Below are positions 12,496-24,899 of a stretch of DNA of 64,000 bases, in pieces; the stretch's first letter is position 1; each line of letters begins with the position of its first letter. Location: assembly GCA_947034895.1 (NCBI GenBank), contig OX344764.1, positions 17,980,001 through 18,044,000 of the forward strand. The letters run 5' to 3'. Position numbers and translations under genes: made by a program. The stretch comes from Rhytidiadelphus loreus. Taxonomy: Eukaryota; Streptophyta; Bryopsida; Hypnales; Hylocomiaceae. The notes under the pieces are model-generated. The model did no database searches. It worked only from the letters and a program-made list of their open reading frames with translations, and was not told the origin of the DNA.

Positions 12496-13788
12496 TTGAC
12501 CCCTAAAGTCCCAAGGTCATTTTTCTATCAAAATCCACTCAAAACTACCATTTCTAATGCATTTGTCCAAAAAAAAAAATCCTTTTTCTGGAACTGAACC
12601 GTAGGATCTTGAACTTTACTTGTTTGAAATTAAGGTAGAACTGCCTATTACCATACAGATTTGATGTCTAGCTGTTTTGAAGAAGTTATTTATGAACTCC
12701 CACATTTTTCAAAGATTGGAAAGTTTGAGAGAAGTCATTTGCAAAAAGAATGAAGACATTTTGACATGAATTGAATTTTTTGTGATTTTTCAAAGGTGAA
12801 AAGTTAAAGCATGAGTAGACCCTTATTAAAGCATGGGCAAATCCTTATTAAAGCGTGGGCTGACGTGTCCGCTTTTCAAGAGCATTGCCATTATGATTAT
12901 AGGTTGGTAAGATTGTGGTAATGGGTGGATCACTGACACAAATGGGACCCATTCCCTAGGTGTCAAAATTGGGTGGATGGCGGTAATGGGCAGTTCTACC
13001 TTATGTGGTAAAAATTTCATGAAGTTTGACTGTATAGATTGAGAGATATGAGCATTCAAAGTTGAAAAAACAAGTTTTTTTGAACACTGGACTACAATTT
13101 CAAATGACTTTGATCTCTATTTGTGGAAAAAATGTGCACTATAGAATTTGAATTTAAAATGTATTGTGTTGAAGAATTGAGTTGGGAGTCTAGGAAAAAA
13201 TTTCAAAAGATAACAACTTGATTTTATACTTCAAAAAATTGTCAAGTAGAAGTAGGTCCAAGATTGAAAGAAAAACTAAATTATTAATAGCTTTTAGATG
13301 GGATTGTAATACAATAATTCCAACAGTGAGATTGTTCTAGAAAGAAAACATAACCTTCTAAAAAAAAATTTGAATTTTTTTGAAAATTGCATTCTGAAAT
13401 GAATCCTATAAGTTATTTTTTCAAAAAGATGCTTAGATTGCCCGAAAAATAAGATTGTTCATAACTTTCACATCATTAATCAAAATGGAATGCATCAAAG
13501 CTTCAAATTTAGACAAAAACATAATCTTTGAGAAAAAAAAAAAATTTTAATTTATTTTGAATTTTTGCAATATTTTCTGTGCTGCCCGCCAAATTCAGTT
13601 CTAGGCTTTTTGTGGTATAACTTTTGCTTTTGGGCACTGATTGAAATAAAAATTATATTCCCATAGAGCTTATCAACTTTACTATCTTCTAAAAAAGTTT
13701 CAAAAAATTAGGATAAAATTTCAGCCCATAGTAACTTGCTCGAATTTCAAATTGTCCCCTGAGGGGACAATGGGACTTTAGGTGTTAA
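12496..13788. mobile_element. TTAA-family element, type E, full length
   Basis: The left border is TTGA (a decayed TTAA) followed by CCCCTAAAGTCCCAAGGTC. The right border, reverse-complemented, reads CACCTAAAGTCCCATTGTCC and is followed by TTAA. Just inside the right end is the hairpin TTGTCCCCTGAGGGGACAA (13752-13770). The ~1.29-kb body has no transposase-like frame. It shares an internal block ('agtagaagtaggtccaag') and termini with fragments at 15180-15536, 41028-41528 and 44980-45830. It sits within the ~110-bp repeat array, which resumes on its right. Confidence 0.55.
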
Positions 13789-13799
13789 ATTTTTTGTCG

Positions 13800-14680
13800 T
13801 GATTGTGTTACCTCTCCCAAACCCTCTTGGTACAGAGAGACCCTAATAGAGTTTGGTATTTGGAACTTTCAATCAAAATTTTAAAAATTAAAATTAAATT
13901 AAATTAAGAAAAAATTCCAACTTTGTCGCCCTAAAAAAGCCCTCTTGGTACAAAGAGACACCTAGTGGGGTTTAGAATTTGGGGCTTTTACAAAAAACAA
14001 AACAAAAACAAAATAACTTCTTTTTTTTAATTTTTTAATTTTTTTGCGACTTTGTCACCCCAAGAAAACCCTCTTGGCATAGAGAGGCCTCCTAGGCAAT
14101 TTGGGATTTGGGACTAATAACAACAACAACAAATCAATTGTTATTATTATTATTATTTAATTTGAGAGTCCCATACACTAATATATGCAAAGGATCTCTT
14201 GATACTGAAAGAAGTATTTGGGGTGCCAAAATTGCAAAAAAACTAATTATTATATATGTATATATAATTAAAAATTTAATTTTTGAGAGTGTCAAATATG
14301 AAAGCCTTCAATGGTTCTTTTGGTACCAAAACAAGTTTGTGGAGGTAATGAAGTCAGGAAAAAAAAATTGAAAAAAAAATTGTTTTTTAATTTTTTGAGT
14401 TTCAAACTTCGAAATCCCTGAGGGAACTTTTGGTACTAAGAGGGGTTTCTAGATGTAACAAAGTGATGGAAAAAAATTTGAAAAAATAAATATAAAAATT
14501 TTGAGAGCCTCAATTTCTCAAACCCAAGGGACCACTGGATATCGAGAGGGGTTTCTAGGGGCTGATGTAGTTGTGAAAAAATAAAAATAAAAAAATTATT
14601 ATTATTAATAATAATAATAATAATAATAATAAATTTTCTTAAAAAAAAATTTGAATATTTTTTTACAGTTTCAAACCCTT
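13800..14680. repeat. ~110-bp repeat array with an orientation switch
   Basis: Units between 13800 and about 14110 read forward ('ctttgtcaccc...ccctcttggtacagagag...'). From about 14150 onward the same core is inverted ('...ggttcttttggtaccaa...gtttgtggaggtaatgaagt'). The array is therefore a large imperfect inverted repeat with its turning point near 14110-14150. An (ATT)n/(AAT)n microsatellite occupies 14593-14632. No gene is present. The frame at 14108-14371 is a translation of the repeat. Confidence 0.5.
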
Positions 14681-15179
14681 GACCTTTCTTGATATATATG
14701 ATATTTCTTGTTGTATTTTGTTATAAAAAATCTTCTATTTCTATAATTTTTTTCAAGATCAGCCTCCAAAACTCCTTCACTCTAATCTAGAGTAATAGGT
14801 CCTAATCCAAAAAATTCCCCCCAAAAAATTCTAAAATTGGAGGCTCACAAGTTGAGAGGCTCTCTAGCTAATGCTTTTAGGCTCCCAAAATAGCACCCCC
14901 TGCTTGGTTTTAGTGCATTCTTGAAGGAATTGGAGGTCCCATCAAGTTTTAGCACCTTGATTTCAGTATTTGAGTGTTCTAAAGTTTACTAATAAGTTAG
15001 TTTTTAAAGATTTGTTAGTCCAAGCAACCAATAGTAAAAAACATGTCCTCCACATTGTCTATTAATCCTCAATGGAGTTGCCTAAAGAATGCCATATGTG
15101 ATTCCTAGCCAACGTTACATGCTCATTGTCAAAATTTAGATGTATAGGTTGTTGTAGGACAAAAATCTTCATGTAATTT

Positions 15180-15536
15180 CCTTCAAAACAAGAAACTATG
15201 ATTGCCTTCAAAACAAAAAACTCCATAACTTTCACATCACTAATCCAAATGTCAGAATCAAAGCTTTTCATTTAGAAGAAAATATAATATACAAGAAAAA
15301 AAATATTAAAATTTTTATTTCAATTTTTGGTGGATCTTTTTTGTTGCTCGGTCTCCCTCATTTTGAGGTTATTGTTGCATAACTTTTGCTCCTGGGCACC
15401 GATTGGAATAAAAATTATATTCTTGGAAAGTTTATAAGTTTATCTAATGAGAAAGTTTCAGTAAAAATTGAGATCATAAGAGCCTGCCCAAAATCCATTT
15501 TGTCCCCTGTAGGGACAATGGGACTTTAGAGGTTAA
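15180..15536. mobile_element. right-end fragment of a type E TTAA element
   Basis: The end reads TTGTCCCCTGTAGGGACAAT then GGGACTTTAGAGG and TTAA at 15533-15536. This matches the right terminus and its subterminal hairpin in the full element at 12496-13788. The preceding ~300 bp also resembles that element's right half. The left terminus is not visible. Confidence 0.45.
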
Positions 15537-18500
15537 TGAACAATTTCACTTGGTTTAAAAATCCACAGAATTTTGATCATGTTCCATCAAATTTCTCTAG
15601 CATACTTAATTTTAGTTCTTTAAAAGAGTGACCTAAATTTCTAGTTTTGGTTTCAACAATTCTTTGTAAGTAAGATATAATATTATGTAATATCAAATTC
15701 TTTTGGAAGACTTATTCTATTTCTAAGGTACAAGTTGTTAAAGCTTTACAAAAGAAAATTCCAAATTTGGGTGGTTTAATGAAGCCATTCATGCAATCAA
15801 GTTATTTAAACAAGCATTGTCGAGTGTGTCTATTCATTTGTCCCAATACATAGAAAAATTGATTTTGATAGTAGCAAATTGTTATGGATTGATTAATAAG
15901 ATCTTTATTACAATCCATAATTGTGTCAGTTGCTAATACAAAGATCTCATTGAAGGTTCCTTTTATTTTTATATTTATATATATATATAACTTTGTAACC
16001 TAACTGAATACTACATTATTGGTTACAATATGTATAACACTAAGACTAATTTGACATATACTATCTTTTATCATGCCTTTTCTATTCTAATCTAAGTTTT
16101 TATTGTGACTACAAGCCAATTAATAAATTGCAAATTAAACCAAAACTATTTTGAAATAAAAATTTGGTTATGAATTAAAATAAATTCAACTCTTTTAAAA
16201 TTATATAATAATAAATATAAAATAATTTGAAAAATGATAAGACATAATGTACTCAGATTTTTGGTAGACAAATGCTACACATCAAGATTTTAAATGCTTA
16301 TAGAAAATTTTGAAAAAAATATAAGACATTTGCAAGGAGAGTAGTAGAGTACTATATAAAATGTCAAAATCTTTTTGTTGAACTTACATTGGTATTGACT
16401 TGAGTTATTTATGATAATAATTTGAAGCATAATACAAAATAGTTATCAAAAAAATGCAATAGTTTTTCCTTAGAAGGAAATATATTAATCAAAATGATAT
16501 TCTTCTTGCTTTGGCAAAATATCCCAAATCCTCAAAAAAATACTACAAAGTACAATTTTTGTACTAGTTCTATCAAGGAGTTTGTTTAAAAGTGATAAAA
16601 ATAATTTTGAGGGAATGTTTGGTGATACATACTCCCATTCCAATAGATGAATTATTGCCTCAAATTTTTGGATGAATAAATAAAATTTCATCCATATTTT
16701 ATATATTTCCTCAAGCTCTTAAGTACTCAAACTAAAGATAATAAAATATTTTTTGGAAATTAATAATATCTAATTGAAATTCTTCCAAAATATCTAATTA
16801 ATTGATTCATATGGACTATTCTTTCTACTTTACATTGATATATACTATATGATTTTTTTAACACTTCTTCAATTCATATTAATTGAATGAAATACATTTT
16901 TCACAACATTTATCATTCACTCAATGGATGGTTGAGCACATACTTAGGAATTAATTATTAGTACAACTATCAGAGGGAGAGAGATAGATAGTTGTTGCAG
17001 TCTTTACACCCCTAGTCTAAGCATTTTCTAGAAGATCAATGTTCAAGCAACTTACATGCGAAGATTATATGCATTCTAGGCAATATATCAAGATATTAAT
17101 AGAAATGTGTAAAACCCTTATGTATTCAAGATATCTTTATTTTTTACTGTAACAATTCATAGTATAGCCAAGAGGACGGGAGAGTATCCAAATGGCACTT
17201 CCCCTTGTTCAATCTACATGTATCAATTAAACTATAGGTAATATAGAAAATTATACACCAAATGTTGTATAGAAAGTGTATACATGTAAACACCACCCAT
17301 AAGAGCAAAATACTAGAAACATTTTCTGTTTTTTAGCTTTGCACACATTTTTGACCCTCATCAATCACCTAGTATTGTACACTTTACAAGAAAAGTGAAG
17401 ACAAATTGGAATAAGAAACAAGAAAAATCGATTGCTGTGATTGTAGAGCTATACTCCAATCTTGGGAAGTCACTCCTCACTTGTGCTTTTTCCCACCCCC
17501 CAAAACTATAGTGTGTCAAAGGACGTACATGAGGTGTCTTAAGCATGGCTTCATGTTTTTATTAGAAGCAAAGATTTTAGTGTATAAAAAATCACAAATG
17601 TAAGTATGATCCATGTAGCATATAGAAATACAATAGAAGTGATGCAGTACATGGACATCGACTTTATATCTTTAAATCTAGTCGACAAATCTGAAAACCT
17701 GAGAAGTCATGTCCGTGTCTATGGAAGTAGCTAGTGAAGTAATATCAAATTTGAAGCAATCTCTAGGCAAGTCAAATGTAGCATGGGCTCTGTGACAACC
17801 CTTTGGGGGCAAAAGAAAGATTAAGAGAGAAAGGTAATACAAGCTTGCATGTGCCTCATTAAAGCCTTGAAAAATGCAGCGCCAATAGTGGTAGTTCATT
17901 ACGCGCTAATATGACAACCGCTTTTCAGATTCCATATCTGGGTATTATTTTAAGGGAAGTGTAAGCTTCCATTTGCCAACTATGAGTACCAATGTATGAT
18001 TACAAATATTGCCTAGGTATTGTTCTAGTTACAGCTGTACTGTATACCGTTTGGTGTAGCTTATTGGACATTCGACATTATATCCATTGTTCTGGATTTT
18101 TTTTGAGCTATGTGTAGAACATTTTCGCAAACCATGGTTGAACGCTTTGCATAATGGACACACAACAATATGCATATGCCCGTAAAATCATATTTATGAA
18201 TATGTAAAGGTTATAGAATTGATCCATCCATGATGTGTTCTAACTTAGTTGGACTATATGTATACACTTTGTGTTTTCTCAACTCTTTGTAGACAAGAAG
18301 AGGGAGAGAGAGAGACAATCGAGTCACCTTCCTTGAAGGTGGGCCCCTTCTAATAACTTCTTGGCAAGTTTGAATAAAACAAAGCACACTACTATTATTG
18401 CACCATTTTTTTCCAAATATTACTCTCAATAAAACTTTATGCATTTTTGTCATAATACATGTCCTACTTACAATCTGTGATAACTGGGTGGGAGGGTGGA

Positions 18501-19181
18501 AATATATTTCTTCTTATTCTTATTAGCAAAATAAGATCATCTCCTACTTATAAGTAGAAAGCAAACATAAAGTGATTGCAACATGCTATTACACCCCAAA
18601 TAGCACAAAAGCACCAAGTTTAGAGCAAACTCATAGAAAAAATCTTGAAAATCTTTGAAAAAAGCTTAAAGCTTGAGGGTCTTTGCCTCACCTATGCTGA
18701 TACACTCCAAACAAACATGTAGTTAGTTAAGATGGGCAAAACATGTCTCTATAGCCAAGACCACTTGTTATCCTTTTTGCAAACTAAAGCAACTGCAAGG
18801 AACCAAAATAAAAACATAACAAAACCATTGAAGCTATAATTTTCTCTCTTGTTGGACCTTATCCATTGTAGTATCCTCCTTGAAAGTAGAGTTGGACTGC
18901 TACTAGAATGTAAGTAGCAAGGCTTTTGGAAATCTCACACAAACACAACACCAATCCCTGCCTTCTCAAAGCTCCAAATATGTGCTAAATCAATGTTCAA
19001 CCCGTGTTCAGCAATAAGTCCATTAATGAATTTAGTAATGAGTCAAAAAAATATTTTCTCCATAATCAATTAGTCTAGTTGCCTTAGGTTATTAATATAA
19101 GCCTAAGAAGTTTCTCTTGATGTGCTTCATGAGGCTACATGCCATCTGGTGTACCATGGTTCATGGTTCCATGATGTCAGT
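15537..19181. other. long AT-rich intergenic stretch, no gene seen
   Basis: No gene, RNA gene or transposon border recognised over 3.6 kb. Open frames (16485-16691, 17361-17546, 17678-17899, 18211-18453, all minus) are short and without motifs. A 39-bp near-perfect palindrome at 15882-15920 is built on TTATGGATTG...CAATCCATAA around AAGATCTT. Confidence 0.45.
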
Positions 19182-20114
19182 TTAACCCCTTAAGGACCGG
19201 ACTGTGTTTTTTGGTTGTATAGAAATTTTGGGCAGGTACCTACAAGCGGAGATTTTCATATTTGGGACTGAAATTTTAATAGAATGTGGGGGCGAGGAAG
19301 ATCTTTCATATGCACCAAATTTCATGACATTTAGAAATACGAGTCAAAAGTTATAGCCTAATATGTTACTTTTTTTCCCAACTGGGCAGTTCGGGCAGAT
19401 CAGAAAAAATCACTTTTTTCAGAAACAAAAATTTGGAATTGATTTTCTAGAGTTTTATATACACAAAAAGCTTAGAATCATTCCATTTTGATCAATGAGT
19501 CAAAAGTTATGAGGATTTTTTGTTTGCGGGCAGTTTTGGATTTCCTACTCTAAAATAAACTTTGAAATCCTTTATCTTACCCAATTTTCAATATTTTTGG
19601 ACAAAAATAAAATCTTAGGATGTAGATACATTATTACAACATTTCGACCATTGGGATTGGAAATTTTCAATTCCATATTTAAATTGTAAATAATTTAGTA
19701 TTTTTGATCATTCTCTACTACTACCTACTTACTATTTTTTTCCTATATGTTGTACTATTCCAAATGATCTGAAATTTTTCAAGCATGTGGCCAACTTTTC
19801 TAGGAAAACAAATCCAAAGAAGCACCACCATTTAGGTCATTTTTTCATAGAAATGTGAGCTTGTGAAGTGCAGCTGCCCTGCTTTTTACAGGGTAAAAAA
19901 AATGATTTTAGTTAATTTGAATGCTTATATCTTGCAATCCACCCGGTGAAAATGTCTGAAATTTTTACCACATGTTTTTGATACTATATAATACAAGATC
20001 CTACGGTTAGATATGTCAAAAAAAGTTTCTTTTCAAAATTTTGGTACTTGTACTAGAAATGGCAGTTTTGGAGCGTTTTTGGTGAAAGTATACTGACGGT
20101 CCTTTAAGGGTTAA
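19182..20114. mobile_element. piggyBac-like TTAA element, copy B
   Basis: TTAA at 19182-19185 precedes CCCCTTAAGGACCGGACTG. The right end, reverse-complemented, reads CCCTTAAAGGACCGTCAGTA and is followed by TTAA at 20111-20114. The 933-bp copy is collinear with copy A at 9915-10846, which defines the ends of the family. The flanks of A and B are unrelated, so the two are separate insertions rather than a segmental duplication. No transposase frame is present. The high similarity suggests fairly recent activity driven from elsewhere in the genome. Confidence 0.78.
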
Positions 20115-21442
20115 GCAACCATATTTGAAGCAATATGATTGGGTGTGCTTTCTTGAACCCCACTATTATAGGTATTGATTAGTAAGCTCTCCTAGTTGGT
20201 TCTAAATGGATATATGATTCCTAATGTGTATTTGTAATATTTTCAAATTTTCTATTTAGAGGCTAATTTGAGAGAGAGAAAAGACATTCTTCTTGTTAAT
20301 TACTCCATTTTGGGGCAACTCTTGTCAATCAAGACATGTATTGTTCTATTTCTACTAGTCTTTTTTATACATTCTCTTAACAAGTATAATCTTGTTAATC
20401 ACAATATTCACATAATTACTGATTAGGTGGACTAAGGTCTATTTTCTTGATTTGATATTTTATAAATCTAGACTTGTTTGATTGTGTTTCCGTTGTCAAG
20501 TCTGATTAGAAGAGAGGGTGGGACACCTTACGACACAATTCTGTCAATTATGATGTTTAGATTCTTATCAAATAGACTAGGGTTTGCCTTCTTCAATTAT
20601 TCAAGATTCTATAAGTCCAGCCATAACCTTGCACTCTCATGGCAGATCTAATTGGGAGGGAGGGTGGGACATCTTATAAGTTCTCACATTACGCATAAAT
20701 CTAGCAAACCTCCCTAGTGCATCTTAACTAATCCAGCTACTTCCATACAACATACAATGTGCCATTCTAATCGTCACATGATTTATGTTTTATGTACAAT
20801 GCAACCATTCACTACTATACTTGCTTCAGTACCATATAGATGTTTATCTATCCCTCAATATAAGTATTTCACACGTGGTTCTAGTTCAAAGAATTTAAAC
20901 ACCAATCCATTCATTGCATAGGTAGTAAGATTAAATTAAAATGTAGCTAAACCTCAACCTCTCGTTTGTGGTTCCATTGGGAGAGAGAAAATATTAAAAA
21001 TTTAGAATCTTCATCACATCTTTGAATCGAACATCAACAATGCAATAATGTCTGAAAAACATATCCATTATAAATTCCTCAATTGCTAGAATGAGTGTTT
21101 CATTGATTTATCTTCGCTTTAAAGATCCAAACCCATAAATGTAAGTGAAGTTCAAAAAGACATAATAATCAAGATATATATAATATGCGTTGGATATACT
21201 CAAGTCAAAATAAAATCCTTCAGAGGCCTAAATGGTTGATTGTACTCTATAGGTATTTTCTAATGGAGTAGGATGATGGATATGACTACTCAACTTTGGA
21301 GTCTTTTCTTGATCCGTTTGTGAATCCTCTCAGGGATGACCCATTTATTCACAAAATTGTTGACTCGTACGGAAGGCTCTAGCAATTTAAAGAGCACATT
21401 GCCTCGTTGACGTTTGGGATTGTTTGTTTTTAGGATTATATA
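20115..21442. other. intergenic, no gene seen
   Basis: No convincing gene. Near 20505-20525 and 20650-20670 a purine-rich phrase ('gagggtgggacacctta' / 'gagggtgggacatctta') recurs in similar contexts, so this is probably an old local duplication. Confidence 0.4.
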
Positions 21443-22470
21443 TTGTTTTGTTACCAAGTGAAAGTGCAACCATTGTTCTTCCCCTTACACCTTCAAGAAA
21501 ATGTGACAATGATTGAACATCACCACTCTGGCTTTGCTATAATTGTCGTGCGCAAAGTTAATAAAGATGGCAAGCAAGGGCAACACTGTCATTCAAGTGT
21601 CGTCCAACAGATGAAGAGGGTCAAAGTGGATCTTGGGCTCCACTCTCGATCAGCAAGAGCAATGGTCAAAGTCAAATTTGGTCTGAATCTCGCAAGCGCG
21701 ATGTCACTGAGGAAAAAAAATCGAGACAACAACCAAGAGAATGCGAAAGGCAATTGTGCGTGTAATTTTAACAAGGGCCGAAAGTTCTGGATTCATTTTT
21801 ACAATTGCAGAACCCACCCCAACAACAACCTAGAAATCCATGGAGGATCACGACATGCATACTTTGACTCAACAAGAATTTTGGGACAAACACAATTCTT
21901 GCTATGTATTGGGATTAGGATTGGATCCATTCTCAGTGACCATCAAGAAATGTATTGCGGCAAATGATGAATACATCATACGAAAGCTAGAAATGTGCAT
22001 TGTGGAGAGTATAAAGAAACAACTGCTTATGCTTGGTGATGTATCCCAACTGCAGCATATTTGTTTGACACCTATAGATGCGAATAAGCAATTACTGAAG
22101 TCCCCGCCTAAAGAATAGGCTGAAATAAAGCATTGTTAGTTTATGATCATAAATTGCCAATACATTGTTGCTACTTCAAAGTTGCTCCAACTAGGAGGTT
22201 GCAGTGAGAAACGAAAGAAAAATTTGTCAACTTGGGATACCCTCATTGTATGGTCGTTGGTTCTAACAAAGTTGAGGAACATTTTGCAATTTTACAACCT
22301 CACAAATCACATCGAGCATTAGCAACCAACTTAGGGGACCCAAATTTTGGGATTACAAAACATTTGGATCCACTTTTTGCAACCTACAAATGTTGTCAAG
22401 GAACCTATAACTTGACAAATGATGTTGTCCTAAATGAGTGCCAATACAAAGTAAGTGCCCAATGCTATTA
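21443..22470 (+). pseudogene. decayed coding region, unknown protein
   Basis: Three plus-strand frames look protein-like in turn. One near 21610-21760 is rich in Ser, Gln, Arg and Glu, as in a disordered region. The frame 21840-22118 starts MEDHDMHTLTQQEFWDKHN, and another spans 22232-22470. They do not join in one frame and no intron borders were found that would join them. Base composition is higher in G+C than the flanks. I read this as the front part of a decayed gene or element continuing into 22690-23452. The family is not recognised. Confidence 0.35.
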
Positions 22471-22689
22471 AATATCCTCAACTCAAAGATGTCTTTGTCT
22501 TGCCTCACTCACTATGTCAATTTATTAGATACTACAAAATATAGGGATGCTTTATCTTCAAGGTCAAGATAACTAAGCATTGTCTTAAACCACAAATGTA
22601 CTTGTTGTTGGGCCTTGTAAGATTTCACAAATCACGTTGTTAGTCGGTTTAGAAATATCAATCTAGAAAAAGAAGGTGCAACCATAAAG

Positions 22690-23452
22690 ATAGTGAATGA
22701 CTTAAAATGCGAGATTAAAATTATAACTTTGCGTGATACATTGTGGAAGTATTGGAAGGAGTTCCTCATGAAGCATGCGCAGGGGGATTTGATTGATCCT
22801 ATCATACAAAAGAAATTCCAAGATGTAAAAGGCTTCAAATCTAAAAACATGAGCTTGAATAGAGAGTTCTTCAAGCACATAGATCACTTCACAGATAGAG
22901 AAATCGGAAGGTTAGCAATGTACCGTCTAAAGTACTAAATCAAACTCTAGGTCGTGATGCAGCTTACATTAACGTTTCCATCTTAAAAGCCAAGTACTTG
23001 GTACCAAATAACTAAGTTGCATCTAAGTGGATCAAACAAAGAAAGAAGAAAAAAATCATTTTGGAAGAGCTAATGGACATTAAGCCTAGCCTTAAGTTGC
23101 GCAATGCCCATAGAAACATCTTCACCAACAAGTGAAGATGGTGGAAAAATAGGCACTTCTTCACGTCTTCGACTTGGGATCTTCTTATTTTGCAACCAAA
23201 ACTGACATTTCTTACGAAACGACTTACAAATGAGGCGAAAAATAAGAGGGAAGAGAACTTAGGGAGAAATTCACAAACGAAGCAACACTTTTTCAAAGGT
23301 TTATGAAGTCCAAGTATAGACTGAATGATCTTTGTGGAGAAGTGTCATTGACCGGATTGGACGTGGTGGCCAGGGTGATTGTAACAAGTGATCACTACAC
23401 ATATGAACGGAAAGACCTAAACCTCGCTATTTTTGACGTCTGTGAATATTGA
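22690..23452 (+). pseudogene. decayed coding region with frameshifts and stops
   Basis: From 22693 a frame of good composition begins MNDLKCEIKIITLRDTLWKY. Near 22915 coding character moves to another frame, which runs on from SKVLNQTLGRDAAYINVSIL with internal stops TAA and TGA. After a second shift near 23300 a third frame reads NDLCGEVSLTGLDVVARVIV and ends at TGA (about 23450). Both internal stops of the middle frame are one transition from Gln or Arg/Trp codons. It may be the back part of the same ancestral gene as 21443-22470. I recognise no domain. Confidence 0.4.
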
Positions 23453-24054
23453 AACCCATCGAGTCTCAGCAGGTGCTTCTGCTGGAACCATTTCTAATGT
23501 TTTTGGCCAGCTAGTTGGAACCAGTGGCAACAGAAGCAAATGTGTGGCTGTAGATTCTTTGTGGGAACGACAAACAAATCACAATAGCATTTGCTGCTTT
23601 CAATATGTCGCAATACAACTATTTTCCTTGCAAGGCTGAGTGACTGAATCACTCGACAACAGGGGGAAACATGCCTACAGTGCCGCTCCTTTTTTTTTTA
23701 AGAAATCGAGTAGTTATGCCAATTTTGTCCATGACAGAATAAAGTTAAAATACTATGTAGGTGATATTGTGTATAGCAACGATCTATACAAAAATAACAA
23801 AGTAAAATGGAGACTATGCGAGTGAATTCAGAATGGAGTTCTATTAAGAGATCCTCTAATGCTTTACTAAAGCAAGTGAGAACGTGATCGGAATCTACAT
23901 GGGGCCAAAGTGCATTTTTGCGGCCATAGTATGTCTATCTTCGCCTCAAGGATAATCCCTAAACTTTTATTATTTGCATTGTGCTTCCGTGTCCTTACCA
24001 ATGTTAGTTACTAAGCGTTGTCGTGCTGCAAATGCAGACATTATGTAGAATATG

Positions 24055-24075
24055 TATATATATATATATATATAT
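24055..24075. repeat. (TA)n microsatellite
   Basis: About ten uninterrupted TA units in otherwise unremarkable AT-rich DNA. Confidence 0.85.
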
Positions 24076-24360
24076 GATTTAGATAAATTTAAATATTTGT
24101 AATATTATAAATAAGATGACGTCATTTGAGGTGGTTTCAAGGTGATGCCTTTTCTTTCCGAGTATATAAAGAAGGATTTACTTGAAAGCTTTACCTCATT
24201 TGATATTCTTCTTCTTCGTGTTTTATTTAGATCATACTATGTTGAATTGGAGGGGGGGTTTTGAGCCTTAAGATGAAAAATCTCAATTGAAGTATGAATT
24301 TGAATTTCTTTATCGCAACTGCTGGATCAACCACAACTGCCACTGAATCTTTCATTGCTA

Positions 24361-24702
24361 CATGGGTGATCAGAAGACGAAGTTAAGCCATCTCAACCAC
24401 CAAAACAACCTCGCCTGGAGAAACGATGGCACGATAACCTTTAGCGTGACGCTCGGGCATTGGTGATTTTATTGCAGGTTGGATGTGTTGAACCTAGCAG
24501 CCGCGAAGTGACATATAAAGGATGTTTTGAGGGCTTAAACGATAAGCAGTACTATTGCATGGTGAGGCCTATCGAGGGGAGTTGTGATCATCAACGATGG
24601 TTGGAAGGGCCAGTTAATCTTTAACTAAGGCAGATCGTATCGATTACGTTGTTGCTACCGTCAAACGCATTCTCAATTCTTGCAAATGAAATGACATTTT
24701 GA
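24361..24702 (+). pseudogene. decayed reading frame with in-frame stops
   Basis: One frame stays protein-like for 113 codons without any frameshift, but it carries a TGA at the third codon, a TAG after WHDNL and a TAA after GPVNL before the final TGA. Recognisable stretches are SEDEVKPSQPPKQPRLEKRW, VTYKGCFEGLNDKQYYCMV and GSCDHQRWLEGPVNL. Each internal stop is one C-to-T or G-to-A change from a sense codon. The Cys/Trp/Arg content is unlike random translation of this genome. The family is unknown. An alternative is an exon pair around a 'ttgcag|gt' junction, but the frame is open straight through it. Confidence 0.45.
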
Positions 24703-24899
24703 CTGGAGCTCTAATTTTTTACCTCTATTAGGTATATGTTGAATTTTAGTTCTTCATTCCATAGTTAGAATGATTTATTACAATAAATTTCTGCTTGTGA
24801 AGTAGTATGAGAAAAATATCCAAATAGTTTATCTTCTAGGTGAACTTGAAGTGAATTTCCTTCAAAGTTAAAGATAAAGAAATAGTTGTGGGGCCAAAT

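Noticed and set aside
17785..17800. Possible hAT terminus 'tgacaacccttt'
   Set aside because: Single occurrence without a partner end, subterminal motifs or octamer duplication nearby.
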